DNA of 64,000 nucleotides. It comes from Synechococcus sp. ATX 2A4. GTDB taxonomy: Bacteria > Cyanobacteriota > Cyanobacteriia > PCC-6307 > Cyanobiaceae. This document shows positions 48,442 through 60,312 of this stretch, in pieces. The notes beneath the pieces were generated by a model that was not told where the DNA came from, did no database searches, and worked only from the letters and a program-made list of their open reading frames with translations. Made by a program: the position numbers and the translations under genes. The number at the start of each line of letters is the position of its first letter. Positions within the stretch are counted from its first letter, which is position 1. Location: the NCBI RefSeq assembly GCF_024346375.1, contig NZ_JAGQCV010000004.1, positions 62,001-126,000 on the forward strand, in the 5' to 3' direction.

Positions 48442-48801
48442 ATGCTTGTTGGCGATGCCCTGCTCGAAAAGGCCCGTTCGCTCAGCAGCCGCTCCGAAGA
48501 CGAGATCGCCCGTGGCTGCGGCTATGTCTCCCCTGCCGGCCGGTTGCTGAAGAAGAGCTTCTACAAGGCGCTGGTGGATGCGAAGGGCTACAGGATCTCC
48601 GGTGATTCCGCTGCCCAAGCGGCTAGCAGAGGCCGTCAGGCCGAGTTCCGCACCCGCGTACACGGCAACGGCAACCTGCTGATCGGCAACGCCTACACAC
48701 GCCGAATGGGGCTCACCCCCGGGCAGGAATTCAGGATTCAGATCCATCAGGAAACGCGCTCGATCTGGCTGCTGCCCCTCCAGGAGGAGGAGCCCGCCTG
48801 A
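48442..48801 (+). CDS. AbrB-family transcriptional regulator (cyAbrB type)
   Basis: A 119-residue protein. After a helical N-terminal part (MLVGDALLEKARSLSSRSEDEI, GCGYVSPAGRLLKKSFYKALVDAKGY), the C-terminal half is an AbrB-like swapped-hairpin domain (FRTRVHGNGNLLIGNAYTRRMGLTPGQEFRIQIH). Cyanobacterial cyAbrBs are global regulators of carbon/nitrogen balance that bind DNA through this reversed arrangement. The ATG at 48442 is the natural start; an upstream reading adds 34 unlikely residues. It lies 109 bases after ctaE on the same strand, possibly with its own promoter. Confidence 0.9.
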   Translation: MLVGDALLEKARSLSSRSEDEIARGCGYVSPAGRLLKKSFYKALVDAKGYRISGDSAAQAASRGRQAEFRTRVHGNGNLLIGNAYTRRMGLTPGQEFRIQIHQETRSIWLLPLQEEEPA

Positions 48802-48816
48802 GGCGCGCGCGGCACT

Positions 48817-49452
48817 TCAGGATTCCGCCCCGTCTTCGGGGTGGGCATGAAAGCTGGCGCTGAAGCCGATCAGATCGATGCCGCTGAACAGGAAGCTCAC
48901 CCCCACCAGCAGGCCGATCACCGAGAGCTGATTCCAGAACTTCATGGTCAGGATCAGCACACCGAGGAGCAGCGTCACCACCCCATTGGCGAGGCCCCAG
49001 CCCCAGCCGCGGGCGGCCCGGTGGGCCAACGCCACCAGGATCGCCACCACGCCCTCAACCACGAACACCACCCCGATCGCCAGCGCAAAGGCCGCCACCT
49101 GGGCGGCGGCACTGGGAAAACCGGCACGGAACTGCTGGATCATCCAGGCGCCCGTCACCATGAACAGCGTGGACACCACCAGCCGCCAGAAGGTGTGCCA
49201 GCGGCTCAGGTGTGGCGCCCGGGCCAGATTATCGATCAAGCTCACGATTCCCCCCACCAGGAAGGCCACCGCCACGATCGCGGTGACCCACAACGAGGCC
49301 ACCACCGGAAAGATCAGCGCCAGCGCCCCCAGCACGATCATCAGCACGCCTTCCGCCAGCGTGAAGCTGCGCAGTGCGGCGATGCGGCGAGGATCGAGCC
49401 GGGGCGTCAGGCCCACAGGCGCTTCGGCGGGTTGCGTGTCTTGGGGCGCCAT
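48817..49452 (-). CDS. HdeD-family membrane protein
   Basis: A 211-residue protein with six hydrophobic helices arranged in three similar pairs, the HdeD (acid-resistance membrane protein, DUF308) pattern. [20 protein letters not shown] and [17 protein letters not shown] are the repeated type of segment, also seen in the last helices ([26 protein letters not shown]). I chose the ATG at 49452 ([10 protein letters not shown]); an upstream GTG would add 10 residues. The family is widespread and its mechanism unknown. It converges with cyAbrB (15 bases). Confidence 0.87.
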   Translation of the reverse strand: MAPQDTQPAEAPVGLTPRLDPRRIAALRSFTLAEGVLMIVLGALALIFPVVASLWVTAIVAVAFLVGGIVSLIDNLARAPHLSRWHTFWRLVVSTLFMVTGAWMIQQFRAGFPSAAAQVAAFALAIGVVFVVEGVVAILVALAHRAARGWGWGLANGVVTLLLGVLILTMKFWNQLSVIGLLVGVSFLFSGIDLIGFSASFHAHPEDGAES

Positions 49453-49563
49453 GGCATGGAAGGGCGTGCGGGGGAGAACCACGCCGCCGCCCTCGGCGCG
49501 ATCTCTTGAACCCTAGGCCGGCTGACCCGCTCAGGCCGTGGCCGGCTCACCCGGACGGCTCGT

Positions 49564-49581
49564 GCTGGGGTCAGCCCCAGC
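49564..49581. other. Perfect stem-loop at the riboflavin synthase stop codon
   Basis: GCTGGGG and CCCCAGC form a 7-base stem around a TCAG loop that contains the ribE stop codon (49571-49573, minus strand). There is no T tract on either side, so intrinsic termination is not established; it may be a 3' stabilising hairpin. Confidence 0.5.
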
Positions 49582-50239
49582 CGTGCTGCGCCAGCCAGTC
49601 GCGCTCCAGCCGCTGCGCCCGGCCGGGCGCAGCGGCAGGCGGCGTTCCACCGGCCGCCAGCAGCCGCTCGGTGTACTTGGCAAGCAGATCGGCCTCAAGG
49701 TTGACCTGATCCCCCACCCGGCGCAGTTTCAAGGTGGTGACCTCCCAGGTATGGGGAATCACCGCCATCCAGAAGCGGTCCCCCTGGGGGCTGCAGCCCG
49801 CGACGGTGAGGCTGATGCCATCGATGCCCACACTCGCCTTGTCGCAGACATAGCGCCCGTAGCTGGGGTCGAGCCAGCGCAGCTCCAGCCGCCAGGACTC
49901 CCCCTGCCGGGCCACGCCCACCACCTCTCCCAGGCCGTCCACATGGCCGCTCACCAGGTGACCGCCGAGCCGGTCGCTCAACCGCAGGGCCGGCTCCAGA
50001 TTCACGGCTGCGCCCACTGCCGCCTTCGCCGCCAGGGTGCTGCGGCTCAGGGTCTCGTCGCTGACGTCGGCGCGGAAGCTGCGGCCATCGGGGTGCAGCC
50101 CGGAGATCGTCAGGCACACCCCATCGACGGCGATGCTGTCGCCAAGGGCCAGGGGGTGCAGCGGCTCCACGCCTTCCACCAGCACGCCCCGGGGGTGGCG
50201 CCTGAGCTGCCCCACGGCCCGGACCAGACCGGTGAACAT
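49571..50239 (-). CDS. ribE: Riboflavin synthase (alpha chain)
   Basis: A 222-residue enzyme that dismutates two 6,7-dimethyl-8-ribityllumazines to riboflavin. It consists of two lumazine-binding barrels: [12 protein letters not shown] with [10 protein letters not shown] and [22 protein letters not shown] in the first, and [14 protein letters not shown] with [11 protein letters not shown] and [11 protein letters not shown] in the second. The ATG at 50239 gives the classical MFTG start. It is divergent from the bifunctional nuclease gene (54 bases). No FMN riboswitch is visible in that short gap. Confidence 0.97.
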   Translation of the reverse strand: MFTGLVRAVGQLRRHPRGVLVEGVEPLHPLALGDSIAVDGVCLTISGLHPDGRSFRADVSDETLSRSTLAAKAAVGAAVNLEPALRLSDRLGGHLVSGHVDGLGEVVGVARQGESWRLELRWLDPSYGRYVCDKASVGIDGISLTVAGCSPQGDRFWMAVIPHTWEVTTLKLRRVGDQVNLEADLLAKYTERLLAAGGTPPAAAPGRAQRLERDWLAQHGWG

Positions 50240-50293
50240 TCGCGGCTTCGCAGGCCTGGCCATAATCGGATACCGGGCGTGCGTGGCACAACC

Positions 50294-50953
50294 ATGGTGG
50301 AAATGTGTGTGGCCGGGATCGCCCTGGATGCGGCCAGCCGCAGCCCGATCGTGTTGCTCAGGGATCCGAACGGGCGGCGTCAGGTGCCGATCTGGATCGA
50401 CCAATCCCAGGCCCAGAACATCCTGGCCGGCATGGGCGACCAGCAACCGCCCCGCCCGCTCAGCCACGACCTGATGGCCAACCTGATGGCGGTGGGCGGC
50501 GTGCAGTTGGAGCGGGTGATCATCCACACGATCGAAGACAACACCTTCCGGGCCGTGCTGAAGCTCACCGACAACGAAGGCGAGCCCACTGAGCTGGATT
50601 GCCGGCCCAGTGATGCCATCGCCCTGGCGTTGCGCACCGGCAGTGGTATCTGGATGCTGGAGGAGGTGGTGGCTGAAGCCTCGATCCCCGTGGATGCCGA
50701 AGCCGACGCTGAGGATCAGGAGGATTTCCGCCGCTTCCTGGATCAGGTGAGCCCGGCGGAGCTCATCCGCAACGTGCGCCGCGCCCAGCAAGAGGGCCGC
50801 GGAGAGAGCAGTGGCGACACCGGCGAAGGCGAAAGCGGTGAAGGCGAAAGCGGGGGTGGCACCGAGCCGCCCCCGTCCGTTCCCGGGCCTGGCCAGGGCG
50901 GCCCCATCAGCAAGGGACCCAATAGCAGTGGACCCGACGGTGCTCCCGGCTGA
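50294..50953 (+). CDS. Bifunctional nuclease family (DUF151) protein
   Basis: A 219-residue protein. The first 140 residues are the DUF151 domain: VEMCVAGIALDAASRSPIVLLRD, RQVPIWIDQSQAQNI, PRPLSHDLMANLM and LDCRPSDAIALALRTGSGIWM. The family has reported RNase/DNase activity in plants and thermophiles, and a UVR-like acidic stretch may follow. The C-terminal 60 residues are Gly/Glu/Ser/Pro-rich and probably disordered. The start at 50294 is the natural ATG. The end overlaps the aldo/keto reductase start by 26 bases in another frame. Confidence 0.88.
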   Translation: MVEMCVAGIALDAASRSPIVLLRDPNGRRQVPIWIDQSQAQNILAGMGDQQPPRPLSHDLMANLMAVGGVQLERVIIHTIEDNTFRAVLKLTDNEGEPTELDCRPSDAIALALRTGSGIWMLEEVVAEASIPVDAEADAEDQEDFRRFLDQVSPAELIRNVRRAQQEGRGESSGDTGEGESGEGESGGGTEPPPSVPGPGQGGPISKGPNSSGPDGAPG

Positions 50954-52073
50954 AGGTTGCCGCCGTCCCTTTGGTCAGGGGCCTGCCGTTTCGCTGTTCA
51001 CCCTCGGCACCATGCGGGCGGTCGAGTCGGCCGGGCAGATGCGCGCCGTGGTGGAAGCGGCCCTGGCGGCGGGCATCAACCATCTGGAAACCGCCCCCGC
51101 CTACGGCCCGGCGGAGGTGCACCTGGGCGCCGCCCTGCGGGAGCTCGCCATCCCGCCGCAGCACCTGCTGCTCACCAGCAAGCTCCTGCCGGGGGTGGAT
51201 CTGGCCAGCGGCCAGGCCCAGCTGCGGGCCTCGCTGCAGCGGCTGGGGGTGGCCCGCCTCGACAACCTGGCGGTGCATGGCCTCAACCGGCCGGAGCACC
51301 TCGACTGGGCCCTGCAGGGGGATGGGGCCGCCCTGCTGGGTTGGGCCCAGGCCGAGGGGTTGGTGGGGCAGGTGGGATTCAGCAGCCACGGCAGCGTCGC
51401 GCTGATCGAGCGGGCCCTGGCCAGCGACCGCTTCGGCTTCTGCAGCCTGCATCTCCATCTGTTCGATCAGGAGCGCCTGCCCCTGGCCCGCCAGGCCCTG
51501 GCCGCCGGCATCGGCGTGATGGCGATCTCCCCCGCCGACAAGGGGGGCCGCCTTTACGACCCGCCCCCCGAGCTGGTGGAAGACTGCTCACCCTTTGCGC
51601 CCTTGCCGCTCGCTTACCGCTTTCTGCTGGCCGCAGGGGTGTCCACACTCACCCTCGGCGCCGCCCAGCCGGCGGATCTCGGCTGGGCCGTGGCCCTGGC
51701 CGGCGCCGACGGGCCGCTCACCGCGGCGGAGCAGGAGGCCCTGGCGCGGCTGGCAGAGGCGGGCCAGCGCCGGCTGGGAGCCGAGGCCTGCGGCCAATGC
51801 CGCGCCTGCCTTCCCTGCCCGAGCGAGGTGCCGATTCCGGCATTGCTGCGCCTGCGCAATCTGGCCCTCGGCCATGGCATGACCCCTTTCGCCAGCGAGC
51901 GCTACAACCTGATCGGCAGGGCGGACCATTGGTGGGAGGCGCTCGATGCGTCCGCCTGCCACCGCTGCGGTGACTGCCTGCCCCGCTGCCCCCACGGCCT
52001 GCCGATCCCGGATCTGCTGGCCGCCACCCATCGCCTGCTGGCCGCGCCACCGCGCCGACGCTTATGGGGCTGA
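50928..52073 (+). CDS. Aldo/keto reductase with C-terminal iron-sulfur (4Fe-4S type) cysteine motifs
   Basis: A protein of about 381 residues. The barrel has GTMRAVESAGQM, INHLETAPAYGPAEVHLG, LLTSKLLPG and LAVHGLNRP; the catalytic set reads Glu (in place of Asp), Tyr, Lys and His. The C-terminal 90 residues hold CGQCRACLPCPSEVPIP and CHRCGDCLPRCPHGLPIP, which look like two ferredoxin-type cluster sites. This fusion is known in the AKR family (for example in anaerobic and cyanobacterial proteins) and suggests ferredoxin-linked electron transfer. I chose the GTG at 50928; a GTG at 50811 would add 39 Ala/Pro-rich residues inside the nuclease gene. Confidence 0.87.
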   Translation: MDPTVLPAEGCRRPFGQGPAVSLFTLGTMRAVESAGQMRAVVEAALAAGINHLETAPAYGPAEVHLGAALRELAIPPQHLLLTSKLLPGVDLASGQAQLRASLQRLGVARLDNLAVHGLNRPEHLDWALQGDGAALLGWAQAEGLVGQVGFSSHGSVALIERALASDRFGFCSLHLHLFDQERLPLARQALAAGIGVMAISPADKGGRLYDPPPELVEDCSPFAPLPLAYRFLLAAGVSTLTLGAAQPADLGWAVALAGADGPLTAAEQEALARLAEAGQRRLGAEACGQCRACLPCPSEVPIPALLRLRNLALGHGMTPFASERYNLIGRADHWWEALDASACHRCGDCLPRCPHGLPIPDLLAATHRLLAAPPRRRLWG

Positions 52074-52103
52074 AGGAAGCTCAGGTGCCGGTGTGCTGCT
52101 GGC

Positions 52104-53198
52104 TCAGGCGGCGGCGTCCCAGAGGCTCTGGTAACGCTGCCGATCGGCGCTGTTCAACGGCGGCAGGCTGGTGCAGCGCGCCAGCACGGCGTCGTCGGGG
52201 TAGAGCAGGCGCGCCACCTGCTCGGGCCATGGCTCCAAGGCGGCCCGCAGCAACTGGCGCTTCAGCGGCGGCACCCAGCCCGCCGCCAGCAGGCGATCGA
52301 GGGTGGGCCGCTCCATGCTGCGGGCGATCCAGGCCAGAGGTGCCGGTTCGCGGCTCTGGCGCGGCCGCAGTAGCAGGTTCCACCAGAGCGGCGAACCGCT
52401 GGCCGGCAACAGGGCGGTGAGCCTGGCATCGCTGCGCAGCAAGGGCAGCACCCGCTGGCTGGGCAATACGGCCGCCTCGGCGTCGCCGCTGAGCAGCAGG
52501 TTCAAGCCGTGCTTGTCGTCAAAGGCGAGGGCCTGCTGCCGCAGGCGCTTCAGCTGGCCGGGCAGCGCCTCTGCGGCCAGGCGGTCAACGCCGGCGGTAG
52601 CGGCAGGAGCACTGCCGGCAGCAGCGGCGCCGGGGCTGAGGGTGCGCAGTGCCAGCTCGATCACGACGCGGGGGCTGGAGGGGAGCACGAGCTGCCGGCG
52701 CAGGCTCGGATCCAGCAGCAGGTTCCAGCCCTCTGCGCTGCGGCGGCTCAGATCGCTGCGGTTGCGCAGCACCAACACCCAGGTGCCGAAGGCCCACGGG
52801 TAGGCGATCGGCGCCGCCGGCGGATTTCGGAACCCCGCGCGTACGGCCTCAGTGAACGGCGCCAGCTGCTCGAACAGCGCGCTGGCGGCGCTGCTCGAGC
52901 TGAACGGTTGCAGGGCGTCGGCTTCCAGGGCGCCGAGCCAGCCATCGGAGAGCTGCAGCAGATCGGCATCGTTCTGCTGGGCAAGCACCGCTTCGGGACC
53001 CTCCAGCGCCTTGCCCCGCCAGGGGGAAGGCAGCTGCTTGCCCCAGGCGGCAGGCAACTGGCCGCGGCTGTACAGGAGGGTGGGGGAGGAGGACGCACCA
53101 CGGGCGCAGCCCACCAGCCATCCGCTGCCGGCCAGGGCGCCGGCCTGCAGCAGGCGGCGGCGGCTGAAGCGGGCGGGAAGGGGAGAGCGTTCCTGCAT
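52104..53198 (-). CDS. Tat-type substrate-binding lipoprotein (ABC solute-binding family)
   Basis: A 364-residue protein. SRRRLLQAGALAGSG is a twin-arginine signal and LVGC places the lipidated Cys near residue 31. The mature part resembles iron/polyamine-type (family 1/8) solute-binding proteins: LLYSRGQLPAAW at the start, AYPWAFGTWVLVLRNRSD and a hinge near LAFDDKHGLNLLLSGDAEAAVLP. The ligand is unknown. It lies 9 bases after cobT on the same strand, without permease or ATPase nearby. Tat export suggests a folded or cofactor-bearing ligand complex (inference). Confidence 0.8.
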   Translation of the reverse strand: MQERSPLPARFSRRRLLQAGALAGSGWLVGCARGASSSPTLLYSRGQLPAAWGKQLPSPWRGKALEGPEAVLAQQNDADLLQLSDGWLGALEADALQPFSSSSAASALFEQLAPFTEAVRAGFRNPPAAPIAYPWAFGTWVLVLRNRSDLSRRSAEGWNLLLDPSLRRQLVLPSSPRVVIELALRTLSPGAAAAGSAPAATAGVDRLAAEALPGQLKRLRQQALAFDDKHGLNLLLSGDAEAAVLPSQRVLPLLRSDARLTALLPASGSPLWWNLLLRPRQSREPAPLAWIARSMERPTLDRLLAAGWVPPLKRQLLRAALEPWPEQVARLLYPDDAVLARCTSLPPLNSADRQRYQSLWDAAA

Positions 53199-53207
53199 GG
53201 TTGGACC

Positions 53208-54356
53208 CTAAAGGGAGGCGATCAGGCGCTCCTGGGCCCGGTCGCAGGCGGCGGCCAGGCCGGCGGGGCGGCGGCCGCTCCACTCCCACAGCAGGGCCAG
53301 GCCACCGGCACCCACCCCCTCCTTGACGTAACCGCGCTCGTAGTCCTGCAGGGCCGGGCTGCGGCAGCTGCTGAAGCACAGCTCCGTGGCGAAGCATGCC
53401 GGTGGCGCCACCCGCCAGCGGTCCGCCACGCGCTGCAGCAGCAGCGCCAGGTCGCTGCTGGGTTCCCGCGCCACCCAGCCGGTGGTGCCCAGGGCCGCAG
53501 CCGCCACCAGCCGGGGCCGCAGCGGTGCATCGGCCAGCGCCAGCGCCAGCGCCAGCACCGCTGCCATCTGGCTGCCACCGGCCAGCAGCACCGGCCAGCG
53601 CCCTTCGGCCGCCGCCAGCAGCATGCCCGCTGCCAGCGGCTGCATCGGATCGCCTACCGCCGCTGCCACCCGCACGGGATTCACATCCGCCTCACCGGCC
53701 ATGGCCAGACCCGCCGCCCGTAGACCCTGATCCACCAGGGCCGCTTTCAGGCCGTGGGCGGGGGTGAGCAGGCTGCCGCTCACCAGGCCGCCGGCCGCCA
53801 CGCCAAGACCGGTGAGCACCGCCTGCGCGGTACTGGTGCCGCCCGGCACGCATTCGGCCAGCACCAGTGGCGGAACTTGTGAAGCCTCCTGCCAGCGTTG
53901 CTGCCAGGCCCGCCCCCAACGCTGCCCCAGCGCCAGCAGCGCCAGCACCCGCCCCTCGCCCATCGCCCGGCCGGTGCTGAGGCAGAGCGCCGGCTGCTGC
54001 CCCAGGCGGATGTGGGGCACCGCAGGTGCCACCGGGCAGCCCAGGTCCACCACCAGGGGCGTGAGCTGCAGCTCCTGCACCACCACGTGGGAGATCAGCG
54101 CCGGACTGACGCCCGCCGGCAGGGGCGGCAGGGCATGGGGCCGTGGGGTGTCTGGGCCCAGCAGCAGCAGCTCGGCATCGGCGGCAGCTGTGCGACGGCG
54201 GGAGTCCGGGGTGGCGCCGGCGGCGGAGATGCCCGGCACAGCGGCGGTGTCGGTGCCGGCCAGCAGCAGCACCACCAGGGCGTCCTGCCAACCGGCAGCC
54301 ATCCGATTGGCCCACCGTTCAGTCTGCTCAGCGTCGCCCGTCAGCTGCAGCACCAC
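53208..54356 (-). CDS. cobT: Nicotinate-nucleotide-dependent phosphoribosyltransferase CobT-like (TIGR00303 type)
   Basis: A 382-residue protein. LVLAECVPGGTSTAQAVLTGLG, GDPMQPLAAGMLLAAA and VLLAGGSQMAAVLALALA match the cyanobacterial/archaeal CobT-like family, which activates the lower base of cobalamin with nicotinate mononucleotide. The canonical bacterial CobT has a different N-terminus; this shorter group is the one found in cyanobacteria, where pseudocobalamin is made. Length is normal for it. It lies 9 bases before the lipoprotein gene. Together with cobM (19526) it marks cobamide synthesis here. No B12 riboswitch is visible upstream. Confidence 0.88.
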   Translation of the reverse strand: MVLQLTGDAEQTERWANRMAAGWQDALVVLLLAGTDTAAVPGISAAGATPDSRRRTAAADAELLLLGPDTPRPHALPPLPAGVSPALISHVVVQELQLTPLVVDLGCPVAPAVPHIRLGQQPALCLSTGRAMGEGRVLALLALGQRWGRAWQQRWQEASQVPPLVLAECVPGGTSTAQAVLTGLGVAAGGLVSGSLLTPAHGLKAALVDQGLRAAGLAMAGEADVNPVRVAAAVGDPMQPLAAGMLLAAAEGRWPVLLAGGSQMAAVLALALALADAPLRPRLVAAAALGTTGWVAREPSSDLALLLQRVADRWRVAPPACFATELCFSSCRSPALQDYERGYVKEGVGAGGLALLWEWSGRRPAGLAAACDRAQERLIASL

Positions 54357-54472
54357 TGGCCTCCAGATAAACGCCTCAACACGACGGGCCCCCAGGCCAT
54401 CGCCCCAGCACAGGCCTGCACACCTCTTTCTTGGCCCGGCCCTCCTGGCAGGCGCACAGGTTGTGCACCAGC

Positions 54473-55126
54473 TCAGAGCGGGTCAAGGGCCACCAGGGCC
54501 CGCAATGCATCGGGCGGTTCGGGGATCGGCGCCTGCAAGCGGGGAAATATCCAATAGGCCACCGCGTGCAACGCCAGCACGTAGATGAGGTTCTGAACCA
54601 CCACCAACCCCAGGGCCAGGGCCTGCACCTGCAGCAGGTCGGGGCCACCGCCCAGGTTCAGCAGGCCGCTGATGCGCTCCAGCAGCCCGGAGGCAGCGGC
54701 TGTGATCAGCACCCACAGGTTTTCGCCCACCAGCACCGACAGCACCGTGACCCGCACCAGGAAGCCTCCCGCGCCGATCACCAGCCCCACGCCCCAGGTG
54801 AGCCACCAGCTCCAGTTGCTGCGCCAGCCCCAGCCCAGCCAGAGCGCCAGCGCTCCGTAGGGAAAGAGCACCAGCGGTCCGCGGATCGGGCCCATCAGCG
54901 CCACCAGCAGCAGGGAGGCCACCACCACCCCTTCCCAGCCGCAGCGCCAGCCCTGGCGGAGCAGCAGCAGGGCGATCGGCAGGGGCAGGGCGAGCCGGAA
55001 CAGGGCGCCCCCTACCGGCAGGTAGTAGAGGCCTGCCCAGAGCAGGGCAGTGGCGGCGGCCATGTAGGCGGTTTCCATCAGCTGAAGGGCCTGGCGCCGG
55101 CTGAGGCGATGAAGAGAGGGGGGCAT
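54473..55126 (-). CDS. DUF2232 membrane protein
   Basis: A 217-residue protein with about six hydrophobic segments. The helical start LMETAYMAAATALLWAGLYYLPVGGALFR, GPIRGPLVLFPYGALALWLGWGWR and VLVGENLWVLITAAASGLLERIS fit the DUF2232/YybS-type family of cyanobacteria and Firmicutes, which has no known biochemical role. It lies 9 bases after the small lipoprotein gene and 116 bases before cobT, on the minus strand, so it belongs to the topA-to-SBP run. That 116-base gap contains nothing I recognise. Confidence 0.82.
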   Translation of the reverse strand: MPPSLHRLSRRQALQLMETAYMAAATALLWAGLYYLPVGGALFRLALPLPIALLLLRQGWRCGWEGVVVASLLLVALMGPIRGPLVLFPYGALALWLGWGWRSNWSWWLTWGVGLVIGAGGFLVRVTVLSVLVGENLWVLITAAASGLLERISGLLNLGGGPDLLQVQALALGLVVVQNLIYVLALHAVAYWIFPRLQAPIPEPPDALRALVALDPL

Positions 55127-55135
55127 GGCAGCGGC

Positions 55136-55716
55136 TCAGCGTGGCGGCGGCGCCGGCGTGGACTTCGGCGCCGCCGCAGCGGCTTCGGGGGTGGGAATCC
55201 GCTCGATTGTCTCCACCTCAAAGCGCAGGCCAGCGGCCCGTAGCGCTTTGGTGACCGCTTCGGCAGGGGCGGAGGGATCGGCGCCGGGCAGTTTCAGAGT
55301 GATCCGGTAAGGCACGGCGGCGGCCGGCGCCTGGCTCCCGGCTGGGCGGTTGACCGCGCTGGATCCGCTGGCGGGGCGGGCCGGGGCCGCCGGCGTGGGA
55401 GATGGCGTCTGTGTGCCTGGGGTTGTGGCCGGCGCAGCCGTGGGCGGCGAACCACTGGCCGGCGCAGCCGTGGCCGGGATGGTGGCATTTGCTCCAGCTG
55501 CAGGTGTGGCGGGATTCGAGCCTGCAGGGGAGACGGCGCTGCCGGTGGCGGCCACAGGACGGTTGGTGCCAGAGGCGGGGGGCGTCGCGGCTGCCGGTGG
55601 CGCAGGGGAATCGAACCCTGCCGCCAGCTGCTGGCCGAAGGGCGTGCCGTCACAGCCCGCCAGCGCCAGCAACAGCGTCGCCAGCAGGGGAAGGGCGTGG
55701 CGGGAAGAGGGGGTCA

Positions 55717-55717
<1 letters not shown>
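55136..55717 (-). CDS. Pro/Ala/Thr-rich lipoprotein, unknown function
   Basis: A 193-residue secreted lipoprotein. The signal peptide ends LLLALAGC, with Cys22 lipidated. Residues 35-135 are a low-complexity Pro/Ala/Thr/Ser linker, and the C-terminal 50 residues (PYRITLKLPGADPSAPAEAV, ALRAAGLRFEVETIERIP) may be a small alpha/beta domain. An exact 18-base direct repeat (55426-55443 and 55456-55473, 30 bases apart) codes for part of the linker. The ATG overlaps the topA stop by one base (TGATG), so it is coupled to topA. Confidence 0.65.
55426..55473 (-). repeat. Exact 18-base direct repeat, 30-base period
   Basis: TGGCCGGCGCAGCCGTGG occurs at 55426-55443 and again at 55456-55473. The period of 30 bases keeps the frame and gives a ten-residue duplication in the lipoprotein linker (TAAPA(S/T)-type). 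Recent duplication is likely because the copies are identical. Confidence 0.85.
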
Positions 55718-58533
<2,816 letters not shown>

Positions 58534-58644
58534 AGGCAGGCGATGAACCGGTTCCCTCTTTATCGCATCGGCGGCCCGTCCCGCCTGAGAACGCGCGCCG
58601 CCGCCGCTACAGTCCGCTCGACCAGGCGATCGTTTGAAGCCGAC

Positions 58645-60312
58645 ATGGATCTGTTTGGCGTCCTTCCCGCCCTGACGGAACTGCCCCACCTGGCTGCCGC
58701 TTCTCTGGCCTCCGTTCCCCTGGCCACGGCCCCCGCGATCGGCCTGGGCATCACGGCCGCCCAGCTCAATTCCGGCGCGATCGCGCCCGAGGCCGCCATC
58801 CTGATCGCCCTGCTGGTCTGCCTGCTGGTGGATCTGGCCGGGGAGGAAGCGGCTGTGCGTTGGGTGCCGCCGATCTGCTACGCCGGCCTGGGCACTGCTC
58901 TGGTGCTGCTGGCGCGTCAATGGAATGCGCCGCTTGAGCCTTCGTTCCTTGGCTCCTTCCTGGCCGACGATCTGGCAGTGGCCTTCCGCGCCGTGGTGGC
59001 GGCCTCCACCTTGCTGTCGCTGATGATCAGCTGGCGCTACGTGGAGCGCAGCGGCAGCCCGGTGGGTGAATACGCAGCGATCCTGCTGGCGGCCACGCTT
59101 GGTGCCATGTTCCTGTGCGGCTCCACCGACCTGGTCAGCATCTTCGTGTCGCTGGAAACCCTTTCGGTGTCCAGCTACCTGCTCTCGGGCTACATGAAGC
59201 GGGATGCCCGCTCGGGTGAGGCGGCCCTCAAATATCTTCTGGTGGGTTCCGCCGCTGCTGCGGTGTTCCTCTACGGCGCTTCCCTCCTCTACGGTCTCAC
59301 AGGCGGTTCCACCGGCCTTGATGCGGTCGGTGTGGCTCTGCAGACCAGCGCCACGCCGGTCACGGCCCTGGCCCTGGTGTTCGTGCTCGCCACCGTGGCC
59401 TTCAAGATCGCTGCGGTGCCCTTCCACCAGTGGACCCCTGACGTCTACGAGGGTTCACCCACCCCGGTCGTGGCCTTCCTGTCGGTGGGTTCGAAGGCCG
59501 CCGGATTCGCCCTGGCCCTGCGCCTGCTTGTCGGCTGCTTCGACAGCTTCGACACCCAGTGGAAACTGCTGTTCACCGTGTTGGCGGTGCTGAGCATGAC
59601 CCTCGGCAACGTGGTGGCCCTGGCCCAGACAACAATGAAGCGGATGCTGGCCTACAGCTCGATCGGCCAGGCCGGCTTTGTGATGATCGGCCTGGTGTGC
59701 GGCACCGAGGACGGCTACGCGGCCATGGTGCTTTACATGGCGGCTTACCTGTTCATGAACCTGGGCGCGTTCGCCTGCATCATTCTGTTCTCGCTGCGCA
59801 CCGGCAGCGACCGCATCTCTGATTACGCCGGGCTTTATCAGAAAGATCCACTGATCACACTCGGCCTCAGCCTCTGCCTGCTGTCGTTGGGTGGGATCCC
59901 GCCCATGCTTGGTTTCTTCGGCAAGATCTACCTCTTCTTCGCTGGCTGGGCCGACCACCAGTACCTCCTCGTGGTGGTGGGTCTGATCACTTCGGTGGTG
60001 TCGATCTACTACTACATCTCGGTGATCAAGATGATGGTGGTGAAGGAACCGCAAGAGGCCTCCGATGTGGTGAAGGCCTATCCGCCAATCACCTGGAACC
60101 TGGCCGGCATGGGCACGCTGCGCACTGCCCTGGTGGCCTGTGTGCTGGTCACGGCCGTGGGTGGGGTGCTCTCCAATCCGCTGTTCACCTGGGCCAACGG
60201 CGCCGTCACCGGCACGCCGATGCTTCAGCAGTCGATCGCCTCTTCCGCCGCCCGTGAAGCCACCGCCATCGCCGCGGCGCCCGTTCCCCCCACTCCCGCC
60301 ATCCTGGGATGA
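58645..60312 (+). CDS. ndhB: NAD(P)H-quinone oxidoreductase subunit 2 (NdhB)
   Basis: A 555-residue membrane protein with about 14 helices, a proton-pumping antiporter-like subunit of NDH-1. The helix-rich region includes the Lys-bearing segments [22 protein letters not shown] and [22 protein letters not shown], the hallmark of NdhB/Nuo[28 protein letters not shown] is the central discontinuous-helix area. It is somewhat longer than most homologues at both ends. The ATG at 58645 is the natural start; 111 bases separate it from divergent topA. The stop overlaps the ABC ATPase start by 4 bases. Confidence 0.97.
   Translation: MDLFGVLPALTELPHLAAASLASVPLATAPAIGLGITAAQLNSGAIAPEAAILIALLVCLLVDLAGEEAAVRWVPPICYAGLGTALVLLARQWNAPLEPSFLGSFLADDLAVAFRAVVAASTLLSLMISWRYVERSGSPVGEYAAILLAATLGAMFLCGSTDLVSIFVSLETLSVSSYLLSGYMKRDARSGEAALKYLLVGSAAAAVFLYGASLLYGLTGGSTGLDAVGVALQTSATPVTALALVFVLATVAFKIAAVPFHQWTPDVYEGSPTPVVAFLSVGSKAAGFALALRLLVGCFDSFDTQWKLLFTVLAVLSMTLGNVVALAQTTMKRMLAYSSIGQAGFVMIGLVCGTEDGYAAMVLYMAAYLFMNLGAFACIILFSLRTGSDRISDYAGLYQKDPLITLGLSLCLLSLGGIPPMLGFFGKIYLFFAGWADHQYLLVVVGLITSVVSIYYYISVIKMMVVKEPQEASDVVKAYPPITWNLAGMGTLRTALVACVLVTAVGGVLSNPLFTWANGAVTGTPMLQQSIASSAAREATAIAAAPVPPTPAILG

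Noticed and set aside
54357-54472. Cobalamin riboswitch upstream of cobT
   Set aside because: The gap is only 116 bases and I see no B12-box-like core or long structured leader.
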